Part shown: positions 26,235 through 35,178 of the stretch, in pieces | How positions within the stretch are numbered: the stretch's first letter is position 1 | Layout of the letters: each line of letters starts with the position of its first letter | NCBI GenBank assembly: GCA_963674495.2 | Contig: CAXXLG010000002.1 | Location: 682,001-746,000, forward strand | DNA: 64,000 nt | Direction: 5' to 3' | DNA from: RGIG3178 sp963674495 | GTDB taxonomy: Bacteria > Bacillota > Clostridia > Christensenellales > QAND01 | Position numbers and translations under genes: made by a program | Notes under the pieces: model-generated | The model's database searches: none | Seen by the model: only the letters and a program-made list of their open reading frames with translations | What the model was told of the DNA's origin: nothing

Positions 26235-28016
26235 TTAAAAGCCCCTTTGCTTGAGCTTATACAGGATCTTGGCGCCCTCGAGGTCGATCACGCCCCAGGT
26301 CTGGATTGAACGGATCAATTCCCGATGTGCCAGCTCAAAGCAGTTTTCCGCATAGTAGAGCTTTGCAAGGCGCAGCAAGACACCGTGATCTGTGACGGTG
26401 TTGAGAAGGGGGAGAGCATTTTCGAATTCCTGCAATTGATGTGTGATCAGCAGCGCTTTGAGCACCGCAAATATGACGGGAGTATACAGAAGTGACGCTA
26501 TATCCTCGTCCTCGCAGAGGACATCCGCCGGTTCGTTTGCATGGAGTTTGATAAAAGCCCGAAATACCTTGACGGTGGGCGAGTTTGAATCAAGGCGTTT
26601 TATAGCGAGCAACTTGTTGGCAAGATCCCCCCTTCCGCCTGAAACCCGGCAAAGCGCCTGCATACAGACGGCCTTGTCGTAATAGGGCGGTTCTGTCTTG
26701 AGCTTGGTCATGATCCTGTACGCTGCATCGTATTGCTTTAGATACAATTTACAGAGCGATTTTTGGTACAGCGCATCCGGCTTATCGATGCCATCGAAAT
26801 GGATGATAGCAAGTTCGTAATACTTCTCTTCCATCAGCGCGGTGCCAATTGTCCCTTCAAATTCGTCGATGTCGCCGGTGCGAAGCTCCACTATCCTGCG
26901 CTCGATTTCGTCGTTTGCCAATCCCATGTTGCAATAGCATCGGATCAAAAGGGCAAGTACGCCGCCGATGTTGGGGCATATCCCATACGCGATTTTCAGC
27001 TGTTCGGCTGCGCGCACGTAATCTTCCATATTGAAATAAAGCTGTCCGATCATCATGCGCGGTCGGTACGTGCCCGAACCGATGATCACGTTGACGATGC
27101 TGGGCGCTTCGCCCATTTTCAAGCAGCGGAAATACGACCGCATGGCTTCATATGTTTTGTTCTGCGCCTGGAAAATCGTGGCGCGCAGGTATACCATGTC
27201 GGTAAACCGGGGGTAGTGCGTCAGCGCTTCTTCAATAATGTTAAGTGCATCCTGCTGCTTGCCCAGACTTGCGTAGCAGTGGGCCATCTTAAGCAAAAGA
27301 TGGGAGCTAAACCCCTCTTTGGGATCAAATCCGCGGTGAGCCTTTTCAAAATATCCGATCGCTGTGATATTGTCCCCCATTGCATAGTATTCGCTGCCCA
27401 AGTTGAACAGCGTAAAAGCGAATTCCGGCCGCTGCTCCAACTCCCTCTCCAAAAGACATATGTTTCGCGCGCGTTTATCGTGCTCGTCAATGTTTCTTTG
27501 AAGATAACCATAGTGATATACCTTTAAATCAAGGTTGACGATTTTTGCATCGGGCTTTTTGGCTAAAATATTGCAATGGATTTGTTCGTGTATGGGGCGC
27601 GAATAAAAAAAGCCCATATGGTTTCTCATAAGACGCAGGTTCAAATTCTTCAAAACGTCGCCGCCCGGTTTTTCGCCCACATAGCTGATGGTTTCGAAAT
27701 AGTACGCATCGACGTCGGTCAACAGCAAGTCGCGTACCGCTTGTTTGGTGGCGATGTCCAACTCGTCGTCGGCGTCCATGATCATGATCCAATCACCGGT
27801 TGCCTGTTTGAGCGAATGGTTGCGTGCGTCCGAAAAACTACCGTTCCAAGGAAAGTAATAGACCGACGCCCCGAAACTTTCGGCGATGGAAACCGTCGAA
27901 TCCGTTGATCCGGTATCCACAACAATCATTTCGTCCACCACATCGCGCACGCTTTCAAGACATCGGCGAAGATTGTTTTCTTCATCTTTTACGATCATGC
28001 ATAGGCTTAGTTTCAA
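26235..28016 (-). CDS. Family 2 glycosyltransferase with C-terminal TPR repeats
   Basis: 593 residues from TTG 28016 after GAGGTG. Residues 1 to about 230 are a GT2 domain: LCMIVKDEENNLRRCLESV, VVDTGSTDSTV, GDWIMIMDADDELD (the metal-binding DxD) and RPIHEQIH. The remaining 350 residues are helical TPR-like repeats (FTLFNLGSEYYAMGDNITA, MAHCYASLGKQQDALNII). This GT2-TPR design is used by enzymes that glycosylate peptides or proteins. Its neighbour on the same strand is a Thr-rich repeat protein, a plausible acceptor. Cytoplasmic; no signal sequence. Confidence 0.88.
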   Translation of the reverse strand: MKLSLCMIVKDEENNLRRCLESVRDVVDEMIVVDTGSTDSTVSIAESFGASVYYFPWNGSFSDARNHSLKQATGDWIMIMDADDELDIATKQAVRDLLLTDVDAYYFETISYVGEKPGGDVLKNLNLRLMRNHMGFFYSRPIHEQIHCNILAKKPDAKIVNLDLKVYHYGYLQRNIDEHDKRARNICLLERELEQRPEFAFTLFNLGSEYYAMGDNITAIGYFEKAHRGFDPKEGFSSHLLLKMAHCYASLGKQQDALNIIEEALTHYPRFTDMVYLRATIFQAQNKTYEAMRSYFRCLKMGEAPSIVNVIIGSGTYRPRMMIGQLYFNMEDYVRAAEQLKIAYGICPNIGGVLALLIRCYCNMGLANDEIERRIVELRTGDIDEFEGTIGTALMEEKYYELAIIHFDGIDKPDALYQKSLCKLYLKQYDAAYRIMTKLKTEPPYYDKAVCMQALCRVSGGRGDLANKLLAIKRLDSNSPTVKVFRAFIKLHANEPADVLCEDEDIASLLYTPVIFAVLKALLITHQLQEFENALPLLNTVTDHGVLLRLAKLYYAENCFELAHRELIRSIQTWGVIDLEGAKILYKLKQRGF

Positions 28017-28050
28017 TGCGTATCACCTCGAATAATTGTTTTTTTGGGTG

Positions 28051-28078
28051 AGGGATTACGGCTTGTGCCGTAATCCCT
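28051..28078 (+). terminator. Orphan hairpin with T tract on the plus strand
   Basis: Perfect 12-pair stem AGGGATTACGGC-TTGT-GCCGTAATCCCT followed by T5 on the plus strand. Both flanking genes run leftward, so as a terminator it points the wrong way. On the minus strand it lacks a T run. Confidence 0.55.
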
Positions 28079-28109
28079 TTTTCCGCTTGATTACATACTA
28101 TGCGCTTTT

Positions 28110-29243
28110 TCAGGATTGGGCATTGTAATAGCATTCCACCGACGAAGAGGCGGTCGCCACAAGGCGCAACCTTGTATAATTCAAAAACTGTTTGGCAACC
28201 AACACCGCCTGATCGGTCGGGCTGATTGTGAACGTACCCGAGGAATCTGAAACAAAATAGGTGTTAGTATCCACAGGCGCAATTTCAAGCCAGGCCGTCA
28301 CGGTTTCCGTAGCCGAGAGGTTGACGACGTAATAGGAATATACCTTCTGCGTGGAAGTGTCTTCGTCCAAAACGGAAAGTGTTGTCGTACCCACTTCCAG
28401 GGTAGAATCTGTGTTGGTGAATACCGGGATGGACTGGATGGTACCGCCGGAGACGGTGACCGTGCCGGCCGTCAAAGCGCTGACCGTGTCGATTGTGCCG
28501 CCGGTAACCGTGACCGTGCCAGCAGACAACGCATCAATTGTACCGCCGGAGACGGTGACCGTGCCAGCTGTCAAAGCGCTAACCGTGTCGATTGTGCCGC
28601 CGGAGACGGTGACCGTGCCGGCCGTCAAAGCGCTAACCGTGTCGATGGTGCCGCCGGAGACGGTGACCGTGCCAGCCGTCAAAGCGCTGACCGTGTCAAT
28701 TGTGCCGCCGGTAACCGTGACCGTACCCGCAGACAACGCGTCGATGGTACCGCCGGTGACGGTGACTGTGCCTGCCGTCAAAGCGCTGACCGTGTCGATT
28801 GTGCCGCCGGAGACGGTGACCGTGCCAGCCGTCAAAGCGCTGACCGTGTCGATTGTGCCGCCGGTAACCGTGACCGTACCCGCAGACAACGCGTCGATGG
28901 TACCGCCTGTGACGGTGACTGTGCCTGCCGTCAAAGCGCTGACCGTGTCGATTGTGCCGCCGGTAACCGTGACCGTACCCGCAGACAATGCGTCGATGGT
29001 ACCGCCGGTGACGGTGACTGTGCCTGCCGTCAAAGCGCTGACCGTGTTGATAGTGCCGCCGGAGACGGTGACTGTACCTGCAAGCAGTTGGTCAATCGTG
29101 CCGCCGGAAATTGTAAACGCACCGGATATCAACAGATTGCCGCTCGCATCCACGGCCACGGCTGTGGCGGTGTTGCTATACAAACCGTATATTTGAACCT
29201 TCAAATCGCTGGCAACGCGATTGAACACAAGATTATTGGGCAT
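28110..29243 (-). CDS. Thr-rich tandem-repeat protein with a DUF6385-like C terminus
   Basis: 377 residues from ATG after AAGGAGATG. Residues 1-40 (NLVFNRVASDLKVQIYG...AVDASGNLLIS) are the leader seen in clostridial DUF6385 proteins. Residues 41-270 hold 13 full repeats and one partial of two kinds: 18 residues (GTVTVTGGTIDTVSALTA) and 15 residues (GTVTVTGGTIDALSA). Residues 271-377 resemble DUF6385 (YSYYVVNLSATETVTAWLEI, FTISPTDQAVLVAKQFLNYT). The repeats should form a beta-solenoid with Thr/Ser on a repeating face, suitable for O-glycosylation by the adjacent GT2-TPR enzyme. No signal peptide is evident, so a surface, spore-coat or phage-like appendage location is open. Confidence 0.85.
   Translation of the reverse strand: MPNNLVFNRVASDLKVQIYGLYSNTATAVAVDASGNLLISGAFTISGGTIDQLLAGTVTVSGGTINTVSALTAGTVTVTGGTIDALSAGTVTVTGGTIDTVSALTAGTVTVTGGTIDALSAGTVTVTGGTIDTVSALTAGTVTVSGGTIDTVSALTAGTVTVTGGTIDALSAGTVTVTGGTIDTVSALTAGTVTVSGGTIDTVSALTAGTVTVSGGTIDTVSALTAGTVTVSGGTIDALSAGTVTVTGGTIDTVSALTAGTVTVSGGTIQSIPVFTNTDSTLEVGTTTLSVLDEDTSTQKVYSYYVVNLSATETVTAWLEIAPVDTNTYFVSDSSGTFTISPTDQAVLVAKQFLNYTRLRLVATASSSVECYYNAQS
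28434..29123 (-). repeat. Coding tandem repeat, 54- and 45-base units
   Basis: Thirteen full units and one partial, alternating irregularly between 54 and 45 bases. Silent differences between copies (for example GTGCCGGCC, GTGCCAGCC, GTGCCTGCC) show the array has expanded and also drifted. Confidence 0.95.
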
Positions 29244-29494
29244 AAAGATGTCATCTCCTTATTGTTTTGGTACATAGTATGATTTATAGCTAAAATTGCT
29301 ACATGCATTTGTGATTAGATTTATTTATAAGCATCGAGAAGCAACCAATTTTTATACGTTCAACAGGGGCGCGTTGCCACACCAAATGTAAAGAATCAGG
29401 TGTATTTAATAAACCGTGTCTTTGACCGGGATAAATTTCCCAATGCAAGCTTAAATGTTGCAACATAGTATAGTAACAAAAACGGAAGCGAGTG

Positions 29495-30037
29495 ATGGGG
29501 ATGTTCACCAGTTTTTACGGACAGATTTCGGCAATTATGGATATAATCATCGGCTTATCCCCCAAGTCGATCCTGGACATCGGGGCAGGCTATGGGAAAT
29601 ACGGTTTTCTTTGCCGTGAACACCTTGATTTATCGGATGGCAGAATGCAGAAGTGCCGATGGGGTATGCGAATCGAGGGAATTGACATCGATCCGAACAC
29701 GAAAAATCCGGTGCACGGCTTTGTGTACGACCAGTTCCATTATGATGACGCCGCCGGTGTAGTGCCCGGATTGAAAAGGCGGTATGACCTTGCGCTGATG
29801 ATTGATCTATTGGGATATCTTCCAAGGGAAAAGGGATTACAGTTGGTGGAAGATTCCCTGTTGATCAGCAAGATGCTTTTGGTTGTAATCTCGGGAAATT
29901 CGCTGTCTGAAACCGGCCACACATGGATGCCAAACGATTTTGATTTGTTTGATGTGATGCGCACCGGCTTTCTGCCGACGGGCAAAGGACATGCGGGCAT
30001 GGTGCTGCTCGTGAGGGGCAATCTAATCCCTGACTGA
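29495..30037 (+). CDS. Small class I SAM-dependent methyltransferase-like protein
   Basis: About 180 residues; GTG 29492, ATG 29495 or ATG 29501 could start it, and ATG 29495 sits best behind GGAAG. The SAM motif is SILDIGAGYGKYGFLC near residue 27, followed by RIEGIDIDP. Later parts (YDLALMIDLLGYLPREKG) match Methyltransf_11-like folds. It may modify a sugar or nucleotide-sugar in the surrounding glycan island. Its last 15 bases overlap the converging glycosyltransferase gene. Confidence 0.78.
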   Translation: MGMFTSFYGQISAIMDIIIGLSPKSILDIGAGYGKYGFLCREHLDLSDGRMQKCRWGMRIEGIDIDPNTKNPVHGFVYDQFHYDDAAGVVPGLKRRYDLALMIDLLGYLPREKGLQLVEDSLLISKMLLVVISGNSLSETGHTWMPNDFDLFDVMRTGFLPTGKGHAGMVLLVRGNLIPD

Positions 30038-31300
30038 TTGCAGCACCGTTGCGCCGAGTTCCTTTTGAAGACTTTTTGCCAACGCTTTGGTTGTATGCCT
30101 TTTGGCAAGGCGACGGCTGTTCTGGGCGATGGAATGCCGCAAGCCGCGCTGCTGTGCGATGCTTTGCAGGACGCCGGCCAGTCCCGGCGGCTTGATGGGA
30201 TCATACAGAATGCAGTTTTCGCCGCTATTAAGGTTCATAAGCGAGCCTGACCCTTTGGGGAGGATGGCGACGCACCCACATTTCATCGCATGGATGATTT
30301 GATAGGACAGAAAATCGTCACAGCTTAGATCCAGATACACGTCGGTATCCTGCAAAAGCGTGAGCATTTCCGATTCCGACGGTCGTGTATGTTGCTGAAT
30401 TTCCAAATCGTATGCGCTGTGTTCGCCGTCGTCTGCGCAAAGCGCACTGGCTATGCGATATTCAATACCGTTCGCCTTCAGGTAGCATAGCGCACTCAGC
30501 GCGTCTAAATAATTGGTCGTACCGTCGCCGTTTGCAGCAATCAGCAATCGAAGTGGCGCTTCTTCCACTTCTTGATGTTGCACGGCGTTTGAAAGGGCGG
30601 GAACGGGCAAAACCGCCGCGTCCCTTTGGAAGAGAGTTGACGCCGTTTTGGACAACATGCTGGAGTATGTCAAAATCCGCATCGGAAGGCTGTATGCTTT
30701 TTGAACCGCGCTCCTTTTCCTTTCGTCCCAAAAAGGATACCGCATCAGCGAGTAATCGGCGAGAAAGAACTTCAAAGGGGCGTTTATACGCAGTGCTTCC
30801 GCTGCGAGACTCCAATTTTCGGCTATCACGGCATCTACAGCCGGCACAATGCCCGATAGGCTTGACTGGGGATGCGCAAGAAAAAAGGTGGCCCGGCTTG
30901 AAAGCCCCACGGGTACGCATGCGTGCGAAAACAACAGCACGTCATGCCCGAGTGCAACTGCCTGATCGCTTAATTTATAAAAAAGAGAAGCTTTTTGGGG
31001 ATGCTCGCTGTACGCTGCTAAAAACGCTATGCGCATACGGCTTTTGTTCACGATCGTTTCGGAAGCGAGCCTAAGGGGGCAAAGGATCTCTTGCGGGAGC
31101 AGCGCTTTGAGGGCGGCGGCTTTTTTTTGGTCGTTGTCGCGCAGCGCACAATTTAGTTTCATCACGGGGTCATTGTCGCCGACCATGTTGTTGAGGGCAT
31201 CGATATATTTTTCCACATAGAACTGATTGATCTGATCAAAGCCGACGCTTTGAACCTTCTGTTCATCGGTGGCGTTTTGGGATACAGGATGCTCGGCCAT
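30023..31300 (-). CDS. GT4-type glycosyltransferase
   Basis: 425 residues. The N-terminal Rossmann half opens at MRIAFLAAYSEHPQKASLFYKL and the C-terminal half carries LRLLIAANGDGTTNYLDALS and VYLDLSCDDFLSYQIIHAMKCGCVAILP. This last block is the usual donor-binding region where many GT4 enzymes have an E-x7-E; here only part of that pattern is seen. About 90 residues ahead of the first domain are extra. A sugar transferase role in the DUF6385 island is likely; donor and acceptor are unknown. Confidence 0.78.
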   Translation of the reverse strand: MAEHPVSQNATDEQKVQSVGFDQINQFYVEKYIDALNNMVGDNDPVMKLNCALRDNDQKKAAALKALLPQEILCPLRLASETIVNKSRMRIAFLAAYSEHPQKASLFYKLSDQAVALGHDVLLFSHACVPVGLSSRATFFLAHPQSSLSGIVPAVDAVIAENWSLAAEALRINAPLKFFLADYSLMRYPFWDERKRSAVQKAYSLPMRILTYSSMLSKTASTLFQRDAAVLPVPALSNAVQHQEVEEAPLRLLIAANGDGTTNYLDALSALCYLKANGIEYRIASALCADDGEHSAYDLEIQQHTRPSESEMLTLLQDTDVYLDLSCDDFLSYQIIHAMKCGCVAILPKGSGSLMNLNSGENCILYDPIKPPGLAGVLQSIAQQRGLRHSIAQNSRRLAKRHTTKALAKSLQKELGATVLQSVRD

Positions 31301-31499
31301 CGCATTTAATCTCCTTACCGGTTTTTTTGTATACTATGGAACCGGCTCCAAAAATGCTACACAGGCGTTGTTGTAACAAAAGAGGCGGGCAGCGGCCTTG
31401 TTCAATTATCAATTTCTATTTATTCAGTGAGCGCCCATGAACAAAATGAGGGAATTCACATATTTTATACTAAATAATAAACAAATAGGGGTAATAACT

Positions 31500-32336
31500 T
31501 TGGCTAAATTAATCATGTCTCCAACAAAAATAGTATATATTGCGAGCCGAGTTCCACAGCGGAACTTAAATGACGATGGATGGCTGTTTGCGGGGCAAGG
31601 CAGAAATTCGCTCTACCGCTCGCTTTTGGAATTTGACCTTAGCCCCATGATCGATCATATGGATGTACAAAAAGCCCTATTGGGTATCCATTCGGCAAGC
31701 AGATGCCAGTCGCACAACGTAGCTGTTGTAACCCCTTATTATATCCGGTCGCAATGGGAGGAAGCGGAAGTTACGTGGAACAACCAACCGCCTATCAATC
31801 AATCGATAAGGGGGGTTCCTGTAAGAATCATGCCGGGTTGGAATGTGCTGGATATTACGCTTGTGGCACAGGCCTGGTCGAACGATGTTGATCGAAATTT
31901 TGGCGTGATGCTCAAAACCAGAGAAAACTCTGAGGACGTCGTTGGGTTTGATATACAACGGTACCAAACCATGCCCGCATTGCAACTGTTCTACGAAGAA
32001 TGCAACCGGCACGGCCCCCAAGGGTGCTTTTACGATGTCTACCCCGTTTCCAAGCATGTGGGCCATTCGCACTGGAAACAATCATGCGACCATACCATGT
32101 ACACTTTCTTTGTGCGGAATATGGGGAACAGTGAAGTGGAGCTACACGTCCAGATCAGTCCGGATCGGGGCGCGGTTGCGGATGAGAATGCCCAATATAA
32201 AATTATGCCGCATCAATCCGAGGCGATCGTGCCGCAGACATTTGCCTTCTTCACACGGCTTGCATTTAAAACCGTCGAGCCACATGCGACATCGACCATA
32301 AAGGTCTGGTTTCAACCGATCGTGGATCGGGGTTAA
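31500..32336 (+). CDS. DNRLRE-domain protein with DUF6385-like C terminus
   Basis: About 278 residues from TTG 31500 behind AGGGG; the frame is open to ATG 31437, which has no ribosome site. The N-terminal 150 residues match the DNRLRE/carbohydrate-binding-like beta domain (TKIVYIASRVPQRNLNDDG, SLLEFDLS, EVTWNNQPP, VLDITLVAQAW). The C-terminal 90 residues resemble DUF6385 (MYTFFVRNMGNSEVELHVQI, SPDRG, VPQTFAFFTRLAFK), as in the repeat protein at 28110. The shared C-terminal domain suggests both belong to one surface or appendage assembly. No signal peptide. Confidence 0.82.
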   Translation: MAKLIMSPTKIVYIASRVPQRNLNDDGWLFAGQGRNSLYRSLLEFDLSPMIDHMDVQKALLGIHSASRCQSHNVAVVTPYYIRSQWEEAEVTWNNQPPINQSIRGVPVRIMPGWNVLDITLVAQAWSNDVDRNFGVMLKTRENSEDVVGFDIQRYQTMPALQLFYEECNRHGPQGCFYDVYPVSKHVGHSHWKQSCDHTMYTFFVRNMGNSEVELHVQISPDRGAVADENAQYKIMPHQSEAIVPQTFAFFTRLAFKTVEPHATSTIKVWFQPIVDRG

Positions 32337-32754
32337 ACGGGCAGCACAGATCAATCGGAACTGGAAAAAACCAACGCCCTCTCGAAGGCCTTACGGTTCT
32401 TTGCGGGAAGCTTATACCAGGGCGCGCTCCCCTTCGTTGTTCATCCAATGGTGCCGTATCCCTTCAATCGGTTGTCGCTCCCTCGATTCTTTACAAAGTT
32501 AAAAAAACCAATCTTTGGTCAGCATCAAAGATTGGTTTCCCCACGCATTCATTCAAACGACCGCGCAAATCCTATCCTGCGTTTGCACAGATTAAAGCAA
32601 TCGGATATCACGCTTTTTGTTATAAACCATAGTATAAAATACAAACTCATAATACGAGAGCCTGTGTATTTTCGCTCGATCATCAAACGCACTTGGCTTG
32701 CCGCTTGGCGGCTGCGTTTTAAGCGGTGAAACAAGGCCTGAAGGAGTAAATGCA
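32337..32754. other. Gap in the DUF6385 island
   Basis: No supported gene. The only clear element is the hairpin at 32504-32541. Confidence 0.5.
32504..32541 (-). terminator. Hairpin with T7 on the minus strand, no leftward gene to terminate
   Basis: AAACCAATCTTTG / CAAAGATTGGTTT, 13 pairs. The T run follows only when read leftward. Read rightward it could still end the DNRLRE transcript weakly. Confidence 0.55.
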
Positions 32755-33804
32755 GTGGGTGCTGTTGCGATAGAGAGATTTCAACAAGCTGAAAAGCTGT
32801 TTTTTGAAAACAAAGGGGATTTTGCAAAGGAAATATACGCTTCGCTCACCGGTGAATCTGCGCAACTTGCCGCACTGTCGAACATGCGCCTTGGCGAAAT
32901 TGCCAATCAAAACGGCAAGGCGGTATACGCGCGGCGCCTGCTTCTCAAGGCATTTCGTACGTGCCCGACCTTGGCTGCCATGATAACGCCGGAAGATCAT
33001 CCGTTTCATCAGTATGTCTACGACGGACCCAAGCGGGAAAAGCGCGTGAGGGCCTGCCCGCTGTGCGGCGTGAAGGGCGCGCCGTACTGGAGCTATATCA
33101 TGGTAACCAACCTGGATTACCAAAAACGGTTCAATCCGGTGCGCACATGGAAGTACTGTGAACGGTGCCATCATCTGTACGCCGCTGCCTACCCGCTCCA
33201 TCCTTCGGGGCAGGCGCAGGAGGGCAAGGGAATGGACAACGAATATATCAAAACAAAGCCCGCCCTGTTTGCAATCAATTCGGATATTCTCAACGGGATC
33301 AAAAGAGCTGTTCAGGGTAGGCGCCTGCTGGAAATTGGCATCGGCGGCGGCGAGCTCTTGGCGGTGGCACAGGAAATGGGGTTTCAAGCAAAGGGCATTG
33401 ACATCTCTTATAGCGCAGCAAGACAGGTTGAGGACAGGTTCGGTGTTGATGTTACGTGCGCGGATTTTGATGATTACCAGCCAGAAGAAAAATTCGACAT
33501 CCTCTGTATGGGCGATGTCATTGAACATATGGCAAATCCAAAATCGGCTGTTGGAAAGGCACGGCGACTATTGGGCGTCGGAGGTATCCTATGGATTTCA
33601 ACACCGAACTTTGAAGGATCGTTTTCCAGGTATTATGGACACAATGATCCCATGCGGCGCGTGGCGGAACATCTTAACTATTTTTCCTATCGGTCCCTTA
33701 CAAAAATTCTACGCAGCGCCGGATTTGAACCGCTCGGCTACCGAGTTTCCAAACACTACAATGGTTCCATGGAGATCATGGCGCGAAGACAGGGAACGGA
33801 ATAG
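32755..33804 (+). CDS. Methyltransferase with N-terminal helical repeat and zinc-ribbon-like segment
   Basis: 349 residues from GTG 32755 behind AAGGAG. Residues 1-75 are helical and TPR-like (AEKLFFENKGDFAKEIYASL). A Cys pair set follows (ACPLCGVKG ... YCERCHHLYA), a probable zinc ribbon. Then comes a class I methyltransferase domain with RLLEIGIGGGELLAVAQ, FDILCMGDVIEHMANP and GGILWISTPNFEGSF, as in Methyltransf_23 proteins of glycan clusters. It may methylate sugars in the same island. Confidence 0.85.
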   Translation: MGAVAIERFQQAEKLFFENKGDFAKEIYASLTGESAQLAALSNMRLGEIANQNGKAVYARRLLLKAFRTCPTLAAMITPEDHPFHQYVYDGPKREKRVRACPLCGVKGAPYWSYIMVTNLDYQKRFNPVRTWKYCERCHHLYAAAYPLHPSGQAQEGKGMDNEYIKTKPALFAINSDILNGIKRAVQGRRLLEIGIGGGELLAVAQEMGFQAKGIDISYSAARQVEDRFGVDVTCADFDDYQPEEKFDILCMGDVIEHMANPKSAVGKARRLLGVGGILWISTPNFEGSFSRYYGHNDPMRRVAEHLNYFSYRSLTKILRSAGFEPLGYRVSKHYNGSMEIMARRQGTE

Positions 33805-33907
33805 GATGCATGGCAAAGGCGGCGCATTTGCTGCCTTTTGCACGCGCCGGAGCGATTTTGTTGACCAATAAATAATTAAGAAAATATCTAAATAACTTAA
33901 AATATTA

Positions 33908-33936
33908 TTGATATATACGCAATATATTTACATAAT
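33908..33936 (+). promoter_or_regulatory. Promoter of the Lrp-type regulator
   Basis: TTGATA, 17-base spacer, CATAAT in a strongly AT-rich stretch. Confidence 0.6.
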
Positions 33937-33981
33937 GAAGTGTTAGTAGTATTATATACAATAAATATTACGGAGGATGTT

Positions 33982-34422
33982 ATGGATATAACGGACATGC
34001 GAATCTTGGAAGAACTCAAACAAAACGGTCGTGCGAGCGCATCCGATATCAGCCGCGGCGTCAACCTGTCCATACCGGCAGTGTCCGAGCGAATCCGTAA
34101 ACTCCAAGATAACGGCATCATCGAGCAGTACACTGTCCGCATCAGCCGGGCTAAGATGGGGTACCGCCTAGTTGCGATGGTGTTTGTCAACATCGAAACT
34201 CCCTCAGACATCGAGAGTTTCACAAGCGAGATCGTACGGTGCCCCGAGGTCATTGAGTGCCACCACACGGCGGGGGAATACGATTATTTGCTTAAGGTCC
34301 TCACCGAGGATACCAGCGAACTGGAGCGGTTCTTGAGCAAAAAACTCAAGTCCATACGCGGCGTTGTTAAAACAAATACCATCGTTGTTCTGTCCACCCT
34401 CAAGGAAACGTGCAACCGATAG
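33982..34422 (+). CDS. Lrp/AsnC family transcriptional regulator
   Basis: 146 residues from ATG 33982 after CGGAGG. The N-terminal winged helix (MDITDMRILEELKQNGRASA, then SIPAVSERIRKLQDNGII) is followed by an effector-binding RAM domain (VMVFVNIE-like region, HHTAGEYDYLLKV, VVKTNTIVVLS). These proteins form octamers and sense amino acids. The LysE-type exporter 10 bases downstream is its likely target, a common pairing. Confidence 0.93.
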   Translation: MDITDMRILEELKQNGRASASDISRGVNLSIPAVSERIRKLQDNGIIEQYTVRISRAKMGYRLVAMVFVNIETPSDIESFTSEIVRCPEVIECHHTAGEYDYLLKVLTEDTSELERFLSKKLKSIRGVVKTNTIVVLSTLKETCNR

Positions 34423-34432
34423 GAGGCAAACG

Positions 34433-35047
34433 ATGGTCAGCAAGGGGTTTCGCTTTGGCATGTTGTTGCAAATTGCCGTTGGGCCGGTCTGTCTGTTCAT
34501 CTTTCAAACGGCGGTAAAACAAGGCATTTTTGCGGCATGGATGGGCGTGGCCGGTGTTGTGCTGGTGGATGCGGCATACATATTTTTGGCGATCGGCGGC
34601 GTGGGTGCGCTGATGCGCAACAATCCAAGCGTCACCACCGTCATCCGGTATGCCGGCGCGCTCATTCTGGTGGCATTCGGACTGAGCAACGCACTTGGTG
34701 CATTCGGGCTGTCGCTTTTGCCTGCCTTCCACGGGCAGATGCACCAAGGCGGCGCGTTTGTCGGTGCCATCGTTTTAACACTGACCAACCCCCTGTCCGT
34801 ATTGTTTTGGGCAGGCGTGTTTTCCACAAGGCTGACGCAGGACGGGATGGACAAGAATCATGCGGCTACATTCGGTTTGGGTGCAGTGCTTGCCACGCTG
34901 TTCTTCCTCTCGCTTGTGGCTGTTTTGGGCAGCGTGGTCAGCACGTTTTTGACCGAGCTCATGGTGTCGATTCTCAATGCTGCCGTTGGCGTAGCGTTGA
35001 TCGCTTTTGGCATACATACCGCGTGGAAAACAAAAAAAGACGTATAA
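34433..35047 (+). CDS. LysE/RhtB family amino acid exporter
   Basis: 204 residues from ATG after AGGAGG. Six hydrophobic segments and the family start FGMLLQIAVGPVCLFIFQTA. LTLTNPLSVLFWAGVF is the conserved Asn-Pro helix. It should export one or more amino acids. Regulated, by context, by the Lrp protein upstream. Confidence 0.9.
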   Translation: MVSKGFRFGMLLQIAVGPVCLFIFQTAVKQGIFAAWMGVAGVVLVDAAYIFLAIGGVGALMRNNPSVTTVIRYAGALILVAFGLSNALGAFGLSLLPAFHGQMHQGGAFVGAIVLTLTNPLSVLFWAGVFSTRLTQDGMDKNHAATFGLGAVLATLFFLSLVAVLGSVVSTFLTELMVSILNAAVGVALIAFGIHTAWKTKKDV

Positions 35048-35070
35048 AGTATCATCTGCATTTTAAATAA

Positions 35071-35097
35071 AACAGGCCGGTCAAGGCCTGTTTTATT
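35071..35097 (+). terminator. Terminator of the lrp-lysE pair
   Basis: AAAACAGGCC-GGTCAA-GGCCTGTTTTA. Confidence 0.85.
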
Positions 35098-35178
35098 ATG
35101 CTGATTCGTGCAAATTGTCCGTAAAATACAACGTGTTTGCTGTATTTAAATCACATTTGTGCTGTATATTGGTATTGT

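Noticed and set aside
27630..27660. GGTTCAAATTC as a tRNA T-loop
   Set aside because: It lies inside the glycosyltransferase coding sequence with no cloverleaf around it. No other tRNA signature was seen in the window.
28434..29123. CRISPR-like regular repeats
   Set aside because: Units are contiguous, coding and without unique spacers.
28351..29196. A 281-codon open frame on the plus strand across the repeat region
   Set aside because: It is the antisense of the repeat array, where the 3-base periodicity keeps stops out. It has no ribosome site, and the minus-strand gene has a clear start, domains and end.
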